Shown in pieces: positions 50,540 to 58,338 of a DNA stretch of 64,000 bases (its first letter is position 1; every line of letters starts with the position of its first letter). This DNA comes from Cohnella nanjingensis. Its GTDB lineage: Bacteria > Bacillota > Bacilli > Paenibacillales > Paenibacillaceae. A program made the position numbers and the translations under genes. Location of the stretch: the NCBI RefSeq assembly GCF_014212125.1, contig NZ_JACJVP010000024.1, positions 124,001 to 188,000 of the forward strand. The letters run 5' to 3'. The notes under the pieces are model-generated. The model saw nothing but the letters and a program-made list of their open reading frames with translations. It was not told the origin of the DNA and searched no databases.

Positions 50540-52285
50540 TCAGATCGTTCGATCATCTTGTCCCTGCTTCGGCACACGGCAGAACAGCGGATAGATCAGC
50601 GTGCACACCAGCGCGGCGACCGTCATCAGCGCGCCCGCCATATCCAGCGTCATCAACACGAACGCGAGATATAGAATCGGCGCAAACAGCAAGATGCCCG
50701 GCATCGCGGACAGCGCGGACGCCCAGATCCATGCCCCCTTCCGCAGGACGTAAGATACGTTCAGTCCGGTCAGGCTGAACAGCAGCGGCCACGCGAACAG
50801 GTAGCTCCCGCCCGGCAGATACAGCGTCGTCGCCGCGCAGAGGAGCACCCACAGCAGCAGCGCGCCGATCCACAGGTTCTCCGTTCGCACGTAGCGCGAG
50901 CACCGCCGGATCAGTACGGTCGTGATCAGCAGCACGAGCAGCAGGAGGCCGATGAGATAGTACGTCCCGACGCCGAGGTCCTTCATGATGGATATATAAT
51001 AGGGCCTCGGCACGCTCGCCCGCAGGATCATCCATGCGAAGGCGACTACCCCGAGCACCGCCGCCATATGAAGCAGGGACACGAGGAATCCTCCCGCCAT
51101 TCCCTTCAGGCTCAGCCGGTGCCGATACGTGCCGTGCCATACGGTAACGGCGAACAGCAGCACGATGAGCACCGTGAACCCGAGCGCCCATGATTCCGGA
51201 TAGCTGATCATGCTCCAGCCGAAGGCGTTGAAGTAGATCCGGTCTTCCTGCTCCACGTCGGACAGATCCAACTGGCCGAAATGCCGTGCCAGACTTAGCA
51301 TGTAGTCTCCTTGGTGCTGCAGGCTGGAACGGTCGAGGTTGTCCGGCGTATCCAACGCCGTATGGTACGCATCGAGCCCCACGCCGAAGGCAAAGTTCAG
51401 GCCGGGCAGCCCGCCCTCGCGGAATACCGTGAGATCGGTATCGTTGGGCATTAACTTATAAAAATTGTAGATGAGGGAGTAAGCCAGCGGCTGCTTCGCC
51501 GCCTTCATGAACTCTCGGATCAGCCATCCGTTCCGTTCGCTCGTCTCGAACAGGAAGGAAGGCCCTTTATTCCCTCTCGCTTCAAAGTTGAGGACCAATC
51601 CGACATCCTTGGCCCAGGGATGCTCTCTCATGAACGCTTCCGCGCCCAGCAGGCCTAACTCTTCGCCGTCCGTCATGAGCAGCAGCAGATCGTTCTGAAG
51701 CGGACCCGACGCTTGAATCGCGCGTACGGTCTCCAGCATGGCTGCGATAGAAGCCCCGTCGTCGGCAGCCCCCGGCCCGCCCGGAACGGAGTCGTAATGC
51801 GCCGCGATCATGAGGGCCTTGCTATTGTCCAAACCCGGAATTCGCGCCACGATGTTCTCGACGACGACGGGCAACCCGGGATCCCCGTTCGATGGGTCTT
51901 CCGGCCGCTTCGCCTTCGGCTGCTCCACGACGACTCGCTGCGCTTCGGCTCGCTGCACCTCAGGCTTCAAGCCCAGGTCTTCGAGCTCCGCCAGCAGCTC
52001 AGCCCGCACCCGGTCATGCGCGGCCGACCCGACCGGATGCGGTTCCTTTGCTATGATACTGAGCTTCTCCATCGCGCGAGCGGCAGAGAATTCGTTGGGA
52101 GGGGCATCGGGACCGTCGGGGTGCGGCGCCCGGATCTGCAGCAGTCCGACGAGCATCGCGCCGAGCAGCAGAGCGAGAATGCCTATTCGCTTCAGCCATC
52201 TGGCGGCCCTGAATCCGACTACCAGTCCGGATTCCGGTCTGACTTGATTAGGAGGTGGGGGAGTCGCAAGATTCCTCGGCATCAT
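50540..52285 (-). CDS. Membrane-bound M28-family metallopeptidase
   Basis: 581-aa protein. One N-terminal membrane anchor (about residues 33-50), an extracytoplasmic M28 zinc peptidase (about 65-345) with LMIAAHYDSVPGGPGAADDG (first zinc His/Asp and bridging Asp), MTDGEELGLLGAEAFMREHP (catalytic Glu pair) and a late His near DAYHTALDTPDNLD, then a C-terminal membrane domain of about seven helices (350-575). The arrangement resembles Pff1/ERMP1-type vacuolar aminopeptidases. It starts at the ATG overlapping the preceding small membrane gene. It probably trims peptides at the outer membrane face; substrate unknown. Confidence 0.85.
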   Translation of the reverse strand: MMPRNLATPPPPNQVRPESGLVVGFRAARWLKRIGILALLLGAMLVGLLQIRAPHPDGPDAPPNEFSAARAMEKLSIIAKEPHPVGSAAHDRVRAELLAELEDLGLKPEVQRAEAQRVVVEQPKAKRPEDPSNGDPGLPVVVENIVARIPGLDNSKALMIAAHYDSVPGGPGAADDGASIAAMLETVRAIQASGPLQNDLLLLMTDGEELGLLGAEAFMREHPWAKDVGLVLNFEARGNKGPSFLFETSERNGWLIREFMKAAKQPLAYSLIYNFYKLMPNDTDLTVFREGGLPGLNFAFGVGLDAYHTALDTPDNLDRSSLQHQGDYMLSLARHFGQLDLSDVEQEDRIYFNAFGWSMISYPESWALGFTVLIVLLFAVTVWHGTYRHRLSLKGMAGGFLVSLLHMAAVLGVVAFAWMILRASVPRPYYISIMKDLGVGTYYLIGLLLLVLLITTVLIRRCSRYVRTENLWIGALLLWVLLCAATTLYLPGGSYLFAWPLLFSLTGLNVSYVLRKGAWIWASALSAMPGILLFAPILYLAFVLMTLDMAGALMTVAALVCTLIYPLFCRVPKQGQDDRTI

Positions 52286-52653
52286 CGATTACTCCGGCGC
52301 AGCCGATTCGGAATCAGGATAATCGAGATCGACACAACGATCGCGTGAATCGGCGCCGAGATATCGCCGATATGCGGCTCGGGCGGATAGGCCCAGTCCA
52401 TCAAAGTCAGCAGCAGCGCAAATCCGATAGCGATCCAGGTATAATGCAGGCGGGGCCTCGCCGTCTTCTCGCGCAGCTTGACATAGATGAACGCGCCTAC
52501 CAGATTGGATACGACGGAGGCGATCAGAATGGACACCGGATTCAGCTGCTTGAAGTGGAATCCGGTCACTGCGATGAGCAGGTAATACAAGCCAATACTG
52601 ACAACGCCTGAGATAAGACCTGCGAGCAAGCCGACCGACCAGGTTCTTTTCAT
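52282..52653 (-). CDS. Small four-helix membrane protein (DUF6069-like)
   Basis: 123-aa membrane protein with four hydrophobic segments (VGLLAGLISGVVSIGLYYLL; ASVVSNLVGAFIYVKL; WIAIGFALLLTLMDWAYP; IHAIVVSISIILIP), like DUF6069 proteins of about 125-135 residues. AGAAGGG lies before the ATG. First gene of a two-gene unit with the M28 peptidase, overlapping it by four bases, which suggests co-translation. Function unknown. Confidence 0.75.
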   Translation of the reverse strand: MKRTWSVGLLAGLISGVVSIGLYYLLIAVTGFHFKQLNPVSILIASVVSNLVGAFIYVKLREKTARPRLHYTWIAIGFALLLTLMDWAYPPEPHIGDISAPIHAIVVSISIILIPNRLRRSNR

Positions 52654-52857
52654 GAGGAGCCCTTCTTTCTATTTTTCAACAGAATACCTGAAGGGCATGG
52701 GGGGCTGAAGTGATGAATATCATAACATGCCATCCGGAGCGGGCCTGAGCGAGATGGATTAAAATCAAATTGTACCTATCGTCCGGCAGGCGGATCGTAT
52801 TATGCTCATCTGTAGAGCAAGCGGAGAGCGAGGTATAGCGATGCCGAATTTCGTACG

Positions 52858-52893
52858 CTAGTCTGAACTTTGCCGGCTATTCCAGACTAGGAG
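52858..52893 (+). promoter_or_regulatory. Hairpin touching the GNAT ribosome binding site
   Basis: CTAGTCTG (52858-52865) and CAGACTAG (52883-52890) form a perfect 8-bp stem with a 17-base loop; the last two stem bases are the first of AGGAGG (52889-52894). Pairing could limit ribosome access. Confidence 0.4.
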
Positions 52894-52902
52894 GAACACG
52901 AT

Positions 52903-53478
52903 ATGCATGAGGCTTTATCATCGATGCGCTTGGAGACCGAGCGCTTAATCATTCGTCCCTATCGAGCAAGCGACCTGATGCCATCGTTCGAACTGATGCA
53001 GGATCCGACGTTGCTCGCTTATATGCATATAGACGTCATGCCGTTTGAAGCGTACAAAGGACTGTTCGCATGGCTGATGGACAGCTACCGTACGCCGTTC
53101 GACGGGCCGTTCAAGTATTCGTTCGTCATCGAGCGCAGAGCGACGGGCGAGATGATCGGCTGGTGCGGGGTAGGCGTCCTGGATTGCTGCGCGCCGGACA
53201 AAGAGCTATATTACTTGATCCGTCGCGACCAATGGGGCAGCGGCTATGCGACCGAAGCGGCTGCCGCTCTGGCGGCGTACGCGTTCAGGACGATCGGGCT
53301 GAATCGGCTGTACGCCAAGGCCGATCCGCGGAACAAAGCGTCGCTCAGGGTCTTCGAGAAGCTGGGGTTCGGATTCGACCGCGTGCTGGAGGGATTGACT
53401 GGCGAAGACGCAGACTGCAACGGCGAGCTGCTGTACGTGCTCGCGAAGGGCGGGTTCGACGCGCGGGACGGGAGATGA
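52903..53478 (+). CDS. RimJ/RimL-type GNAT acetyltransferase
   Basis: 191-aa enzyme. MRLETERLIIRPYRASDLMP is the classic RimJ/RimL start, followed by GWCGVGVLD, DQWGSGYATEAAAALAAYAF (acetyl-CoA loop) and NRLYAKADPRNKASLRVFEK. AGGAGG lies 9-14 bases upstream of ATG 52903. Typical length 175-190. Acceptor unknown; such enzymes acetylate ribosomal protein N-termini or small amines. Standalone gene followed by a small hairpin. Confidence 0.87.
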   Translation: MHEALSSMRLETERLIIRPYRASDLMPSFELMQDPTLLAYMHIDVMPFEAYKGLFAWLMDSYRTPFDGPFKYSFVIERRATGEMIGWCGVGVLDCCAPDKELYYLIRRDQWGSGYATEAAAALAAYAFRTIGLNRLYAKADPRNKASLRVFEKLGFGFDRVLEGLTGEDADCNGELLYVLAKGGFDARDGR

Positions 53479-53482
53479 GAGA

Positions 53483-53504
53483 AGCCCGCTGCGCAAGGCG
53501 GGTT
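53483..53504 (+). terminator. Hairpin after the GNAT gene
   Basis: AGCCCGC / GCGGGTT, with loop TGCGCAAG, five bases past the stop. Confidence 0.55.
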
Positions 53505-53536
53505 CTGGAGGATGGGGATTTACCGTCTTTGACAGC

Positions 53537-53564
53537 AAAGGAGCTGCCCGCGGGCAGCTCCTTT
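53537..53564. terminator. Perfect 28-bp palindrome after the glucanase gene
   Basis: AAAGGAGCTGCCCG joined directly to its reverse complement, 20 bases beyond the stop of the minus-strand gene at 53584. It works as a hairpin terminator for either strand. Confidence 0.75.
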
Positions 53565-53583
53565 GGCGTGCCTGTTGTTCCGC

Positions 53584-56292
53584 TTACCAGTTGTTGCCCG
53601 AACCCGAGACGGTGAAGCTCGACGAGGCATTCAAGAACTTGCCGGACGGCGCGCCGTTCACGGTATTGCCCGTGAAGGTCGAGCTGCCGGTCGCCGAGCC
53701 TCGGACGTAGACGCCGTAGGTACCGGCATTTGTGATCGTATTGGACGCATAGGTGACGGAGATGTTCGGCGCCGGTTCTTCGATGAAGATGCCGGCATAC
53801 GTGCTGTCTTGAATCGTATTGCCGGACACCGTGACAGTCAGGTTCTGCGCCTTGCCGGCGTTGCCCACCCAATACGCCCAGATCGCGCCGATCTGATAGC
53901 CGTAGTCCTTGTGCATCGAGCCGCTTCGGACGAGCTTGTTGTTCTGAACCGTCAACGTGCCGGTCATCGACGGCGGATTGAAGTTCGTGCCGTAGGAGAT
54001 CCCGGAGCCGTTGACCACCGTATCGGCGACCAGATTGCCGATGACCTTGTTGTCCTTCCCGCCGTAGATCGCGATGTTGTTGGCCAGCGTAGGAATCTGC
54101 ACCGTGTTGTAGCTGAACGTATTGTTGGTATCCAGGTACGTGTCCGACCACATCGCCAGACCGTCGTCGCCGCTGTTCCGGATTGAATTGTTCGTGACGG
54201 TTGTATTGGAAGTGCCGTAGTGGAGATTGACGGCGTCTGCCCAGACGTCCCTGACCCTGGAACCCGAGATGGTGGCGTTAATCGTCTGGTTGGTGAGCCA
54301 GAACCCGACCTTGGCGTGCTCGATCCACAGGTTGGTCAGGGTGGAGTTGGTTCCGTTGCCTTCCACGCCGGATACGCCGTTGTAGTCGTCCCGGATGACG
54401 TCGTTCGCGCTGATCTTGAAGTCGGAGAGCGTCACGTTGCCGCCTCTCAGATAGATGCCCGCGTAGTTGCCGGAGAGCGTGGAATACCAGACGCCGGCCC
54501 CTTTGATCGATACGCCGCTATCCAGATACAGCCTTGTTCCGGTTCCGTCGTAGCCGGCGCCTTTGTTCCCATTGTTCAACGTAAAGGCGCCCGCCGGAAT
54601 CCAGACGCCTTTGTACGTCCCACCGGAGCTCTTCACCGCGTTGATCGCGTTGTTGATGGCCGCCGTGTCGTCCAGACCGTCGTTGGGGACCGCTCCGTAG
54701 CTGGCGATGGACACGTAGTTCGCCGGCATCGCGAGGGGGGCGGGGATCGCTTCGGTCTCGATCAAGTCGACCGCGACATAGGCGGTCGAGCCGAAGTTGA
54801 GGTTCGAAGCGGTCCGCTGCAGCTTGAGGACCGTTCCCGCCGGATAGGACTTATCCAGGACGACGGACACTTCGTCGTACATATGGTGCGGCGTGGTCGG
54901 CGTCGCGTTCGGGTTGTTGGACCAGCGGACCTGCCCGCCTTCGGTGTCCCAAGCGCCATAGTTCCAGCTGTACTTGGAAGTGAGCGGAATATCCCGGTTC
55001 AGCGTCCCGCCGATATACAGGCTGATGGCCGAATCGATGCCGGTCCCGGCCGCGTTGTCCGGGATGGCATAGCGGATCGTCACGCCCTGTGCAGCTTTGG
55101 CGAGCGTAATCTGAACGTATTGACCGGCAGCCGTGAGCTGTACCGCCTTCCTCCCCGAAGCTTCGGAAGCGAGGTTGCCGAAAGTCGTAGAGGGGCCGAT
55201 CAGAGTGCCGGAATAAGCCGCATCCTCTGCTTCATAAGTGTCGTAAGGCATCGTAGCGCCATACGTTCCCGGAGGCGGCGTCGGTGTCGGACTTGGCGTC
55301 GGCGTCGGTGTCGGTGTTGGTGTTGGTGTTGGGGTAGGAGTCGGGGTTGGTGTCGGTGTCGGTGTCGGCGTGGGCATTCCTCCCGACCCGTAGACCTCGA
55401 ACTCGGCCGCTTGGCCTCCCGTCGCTCCCGTATTCGCCGTGAAGCTCAGCCGAACATATCGGACGGAGCTTGCCGCGAACGCGATCGTCACCGTATTGCC
55501 CGTGGTCGGGTTGAAGATATAGGCCGCCGAAGCCGCGAGCGTGCTGAAGGTCGTATTGTTGGTGCTGCCAAGCACGGAGAGCGTCTGCGTCCTGGCGCCC
55601 CAGGAAGCCGGCAGCTTCAAGACGACGGTGCCGACGGTCTGCGCGCTGCCCAGATCGACGGTCAGCGTATTCGGATAGGCGTTGGCCGCCCCTTCATAAT
55701 AGCTCGATGAATTGCCGTCAACGGCATTGGATGCAGGGAACCCGGAATAGCTATTGTTGGCGGCGATCGATTTGTTCAAAGCCAGGTTGGTTCCCAGGGA
55801 GGCGTCAATCGTTAGATTGTCCAGATTGACGTTGCCCGTGTCGGTCGTATCGAACTTGTATGCGATCGTATTGCTGCCCGCGTTGAGCGAGACCGTCTCC
55901 GTCTGGGTCGCCCAGGAATCCCAGTTGGCCGTCGCGGCCAGGGCGATCTGCTTCAGCTTGGCGCCGTTCACGTAGAGACTCAGAGTCTGCGTCGACCCGG
56001 TGCCGTTCGCATAGCGGAGCGAAGCCGTATAGCTGCCGGTAGAGGGAGCGCTTACAGTAAAGGCGGTCGAAGCACTGCCTTTGTTGGTATCCGTATACCC
56101 GCCTACGAAGCCCGTGCCGGTGTATCCGGCGTGATCGGAGGCGACTGCGGCGCCGCCCGCCCGCGCGGCCGATTCCGCTTCATAGGTCTGCGCCGCCGCG
56201 GAGGCGACAGGGGCCCAAGGGACTTGCAGAGATAATAGGGACAGCGCCAGCACATAAGCGAACAACCGGTTCATTCTTGCTTTTTTGAACAT
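53584..56292 (-). CDS. Secreted GH87-type alpha-1,3-glucanase with CBM and discoidin domains
   Basis: 902-aa exported glycosidase. Signal peptide (1-33, ending VASAAAQ), CBM35/6-like module (34-160, TYEAESAARAGGAAVASDHA), discoidin/F5-8C module (160-300, ALNKSIAANNSYSGFPASNA), a Pro/Thr linker (about 303-340), a second CBM6-like region (345-515, YDTYEAEDAAYSG), and a right-handed beta-helix (525-902, SIASYGAVPNDGLDDTAAIN). Three aspartates at D686 (WADAVNLH), D709 and D710 (GDDGLAMWSD) have the same 23+1 spacing as the catalytic Asp triad of Paenibacillus GH87 enzymes, and the domain order matches Bacillus circulans Agl-KA. It probably degrades alpha-1,3-glucan (mutan, fungal walls) outside the cell. 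Gene stands alone. Confidence 0.82.
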   Translation of the reverse strand: MFKKARMNRLFAYVLALSLLSLQVPWAPVASAAAQTYEAESAARAGGAAVASDHAGYTGTGFVGGYTDTNKGSASTAFTVSAPSTGSYTASLRYANGTGSTQTLSLYVNGAKLKQIALAATANWDSWATQTETVSLNAGSNTIAYKFDTTDTGNVNLDNLTIDASLGTNLALNKSIAANNSYSGFPASNAVDGNSSSYYEGAANAYPNTLTVDLGSAQTVGTVVLKLPASWGARTQTLSVLGSTNNTTFSTLAASAAYIFNPTTGNTVTIAFAASSVRYVRLSFTANTGATGGQAAEFEVYGSGGMPTPTPTPTPTPTPTPTPTPTPTPTPTPSPTPTPPPGTYGATMPYDTYEAEDAAYSGTLIGPSTTFGNLASEASGRKAVQLTAAGQYVQITLAKAAQGVTIRYAIPDNAAGTGIDSAISLYIGGTLNRDIPLTSKYSWNYGAWDTEGGQVRWSNNPNATPTTPHHMYDEVSVVLDKSYPAGTVLKLQRTASNLNFGSTAYVAVDLIETEAIPAPLAMPANYVSIASYGAVPNDGLDDTAAINNAINAVKSSGGTYKGVWIPAGAFTLNNGNKGAGYDGTGTRLYLDSGVSIKGAGVWYSTLSGNYAGIYLRGGNVTLSDFKISANDVIRDDYNGVSGVEGNGTNSTLTNLWIEHAKVGFWLTNQTINATISGSRVRDVWADAVNLHYGTSNTTVTNNSIRNSGDDGLAMWSDTYLDTNNTFSYNTVQIPTLANNIAIYGGKDNKVIGNLVADTVVNGSGISYGTNFNPPSMTGTLTVQNNKLVRSGSMHKDYGYQIGAIWAYWVGNAGKAQNLTVTVSGNTIQDSTYAGIFIEEPAPNISVTYASNTITNAGTYGVYVRGSATGSSTFTGNTVNGAPSGKFLNASSSFTVSGSGNNW

Positions 56293-56498
56293 GCGATGAC
56301 CTCCATGGATGGTTTAAATACCGAATCGCCAATGGCTGAATCCTTCTGCGCGTTAGCGGGAGCCTCCTCTCTGAACGCAGGGAGATCGGGAGTGCCTTCC
56401 GTGTATCCATTGTAGGAATAGCGCCTCCGCGGTAACTACTAAGCTGATGACATTTTCGGCTAGAATTGTGACCATGAGCTGGCGGGGAAGGCGACAGG

Positions 56499-56537
56499 AC
56501 GAAGAAGACTCCCGAATATTTCAGGAGTCTTCTTCGT
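56499..56537. terminator. Hairpin downstream of the DUF2306 gene
   Basis: Perfect 14-bp stem ACGAAGAAGACTCC / GGAGTCTTCTTCGT with 11-base loop, between two minus-strand genes; 116 bases past the DUF2306 stop. The rest of 56293-56498 holds the upstream region of the glucanase gene with no clear operator. Confidence 0.65.
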
Positions 56538-56650
56538 TAGGCCGATCCATGAAGGAACAAATCGACGATCTGCCGGACCAGCGCCTGGGTGACGGTCAGC
56601 CGATCGAACCGCGCCACTGGAGCGCCCACCGAGTGGGGATGGAGGCTGTT
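56537..56650 (-). pseudogene. Unassigned C-terminal gene remnant
   Basis: A minus-strand frame shifted relative to DUF2306 reads SVGAPVARFDRLTVTQALVR then QIVDLFLHGSA and stop, with genome-typical GC-rich codons and no start of its own. It may be the tail of a lost gene. Family not recognised. Confidence 0.3.
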
Positions 56651-56652
56651 CG

Positions 56653-57315
56653 CTATGCGCCAGCGTCGACCTTCGCGGGCGGCAGCCGAAACGGCGTCCG
56701 GAAGAACAACCGGATGACCAGCTCGGCTGCCAAGCCGAGCAGAACTATCGTTCCGAACACGCTCGAGGCGTAGCCGGCCTCATAGGACAAGCCGAGGAGA
56801 CGGGTGAGCGTCCACGTCAGCGCGTGGATGGAGAGGTTCGTGAAGCAGAACGCATAGCTGCGGACCATCCAGCGGCGGTGCTTGTCGACCCGTCTCCGTC
56901 TGATCTGAACAAGGGCCGTAACCGTCATGGCGATCCAGGCCATGTTCATAAGGTTGAACGCCATGCTGACGGCTCTTCCTCCGGTCGCATAAGGGGCCAT
57001 GTATCCGGACGTTACGCAGACCGCGAGCACGCTAACGATGTAGACATACCCCGTGACCCGGTGAAGCAACCGGTGATTCCGCAGCAGCCGATCCGAGAAG
57101 TTCAAGGCGCCTGCCAGCAGGGCCAAGCAGGCGGCGACGATATGGATGTCCAAGACACGGAGCCATACCGGGAGACGCAGCGGGTGCGCAAGCGCCGTCT
57201 TGTGGCTGAGGAACGAGGCGGCCTGCGGGTCGAAGACCAGGCGGTTCAAGAGCGTCCAGACGACAAAGCCCGCCGCGAGCGCGGCGACGATGCGGTAAAG
57301 CCCTCTACCGCTCAT
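56653..57315 (-). CDS. DUF2306-family membrane protein
   Basis: 220-aa integral membrane protein with about seven hydrophobic segments. HIVAACLALLAGALNFSDRL, NHRLLHRVTGYVYIVSVLAV (conserved His pairs) and DKHRRWMVRSYAF are DUF2306 hallmarks; the conserved histidines suggest haem or metal binding as in related cytochrome b561-like folds. ATG 57315 is used because it overlaps the end of a small upstream membrane ORF (11 bases), implying translational coupling; the frame itself runs further upstream. Physiological role unknown. Confidence 0.8.
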   Translation of the reverse strand: MSGRGLYRIVAALAAGFVVWTLLNRLVFDPQAASFLSHKTALAHPLRLPVWLRVLDIHIVAACLALLAGALNFSDRLLRNHRLLHRVTGYVYIVSVLAVCVTSGYMAPYATGGRAVSMAFNLMNMAWIAMTVTALVQIRRRRVDKHRRWMVRSYAFCFTNLSIHALTWTLTRLLGLSYEAGYASSVFGTIVLLGLAAELVIRLFFRTPFRLPPAKVDAGA

Positions 57316-57436
57316 GTCTCCGCCGCCCGAAGCCGCGGCCGCCGCGCAGACGGGCGAACCGGAAGGCGACAAAGAGGAACAACGAGATGCCCAGCCAGAC
57401 GTTAGCCGAGATTAGGATTTGACGTCCAAGTTCCAT
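57305..57436 (-). CDS. 43-residue single-span membrane peptide upstream of DUF2306
   Basis: MELGRQILISANVWLGISLF, then LFVAFRFARL and an Arg/Gly-rich tail (RGGRGFGRRRHER). One hydrophobic helix is followed by a strongly basic cytoplasmic tail. AAAGGAG lies 8-14 bases upstream of the ATG, the best ribosome binding site of this pair, and the frame ends 11 bases inside the DUF2306 gene. Too short for most annotation pipelines. No known family recognised; probably made with, and possibly bound to, the DUF2306 protein. Confidence 0.6.
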   Translation of the reverse strand: MELGRQILISANVWLGISLFLFVAFRFARLRGGRGFGRRRHER

Positions 57437-57642
57437 AGGTACCGCTCCTTTCCTAGCTGAATCAAGCTTCTACGCCTAAGAATAACCGGCAAAAATACCG
57501 AAACGAGGGATAAAAGAATCACAAAACCATCAACGAACCGTCACAGAACGCAACAGTGAAACGTCCGGCGAGAAAGGAATGGTATACTGGCCTTAATGAA
57601 ACTTGGACATTTAGAGCGATACCAGTAAAGGCGGAGATAGCG

Positions 57643-58338
57643 GTGAGTCGACAGCAAACCGTCCTTGTCGTGGACGACGACAAGAGCATCGTAGATCTGA
57701 TGAGGGATTTCCTGGAGAACGACGGATTCCGCGTCCTGACGGCGAACGGCGCCGCGGAAGCGCTGGCCAAATTCCAAGAAGCTTCCGTGCATTGCCTGAT
57801 TCTCGACATCATGATGCCGGGGCAGGACGGGTTCGAGCTCTGCCGCCGGATCCGGGCGACCAGCGAGGTGCCGATCCTGTTCCTAAGCGCCCGCGACGAT
57901 GACGTCCACAAGATCCGCGGCTTGGGCATCGGAGGAGACGACTACATCGTCAAGACTGCTTCCCCGAGCGAGATCGTCGCCCGCGTGAAGGCGGTATTGC
58001 GAAGGGCGGCCGCTCCTTCGATGAATGCGGCCCCGCGCATGCTGAATTACGGGCGCCTGAAGCTGGACTTCTCTACGCGCGACGTGCTCGTCGATGGAGA
58101 GCAGGTGTCCTTGACACCGAAGGAATACGATCTGCTGCGCTTGCTGAGCGAGCATCCCAACCAAGTGTTCACCTACGAGCAGCTGCTCGGACGATTCTGG
58201 GAGGGCGTGGGCGACAAGCATACGGTGCGGGTTCATATGGCCCGCTTGCGCGAGAAGATCGAACTCGACCCCGATCAACCCCGCTATCTGGCGAACGTGT
58301 GGGGCATTGGCTATCGTTTCGAGGGCAAGCCGGTATGA
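57643..58338 (+). CDS. OmpR-family response regulator
   Basis: 231-aa regulator. Receiver residues 1-118 with DDD at 11-13 and phospho-acceptor D55 (CLILDIMMP), then a winged helix (about 135-230, SLTPKEYDLLRLLSEHPNQV, ending NVWGIGYRFEGKPV). The conserved Lys K104 is followed by Thr instead of the near-invariant Pro (YIVKTAS). GTG start with GGCGGAG 6-12 bases upstream; the upstream in-frame ATG at 57556 would add 29 unconserved residues. It overlaps the kinase start as ATGA. Signal and targets unknown. Confidence 0.88.
   Translation: MSRQQTVLVVDDDKSIVDLMRDFLENDGFRVLTANGAAEALAKFQEASVHCLILDIMMPGQDGFELCRRIRATSEVPILFLSARDDDVHKIRGLGIGGDDYIVKTASPSEIVARVKAVLRRAAAPSMNAAPRMLNYGRLKLDFSTRDVLVDGEQVSLTPKEYDLLRLLSEHPNQVFTYEQLLGRFWEGVGDKHTVRVHMARLREKIELDPDQPRYLANVWGIGYRFEGKPV

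Noticed and set aside
55270-55380. Dinucleotide-like repeat GTCGGTGT
   Set aside because: It encodes the Pro/Thr linker of the glucanase and is in frame; normal for this enzyme class.
56447-56773. Plus-strand 108-codon frame
   Set aside because: Overlaps the DUF2306 gene and a hairpin, has no ribosome binding site, and no recognisable domain.
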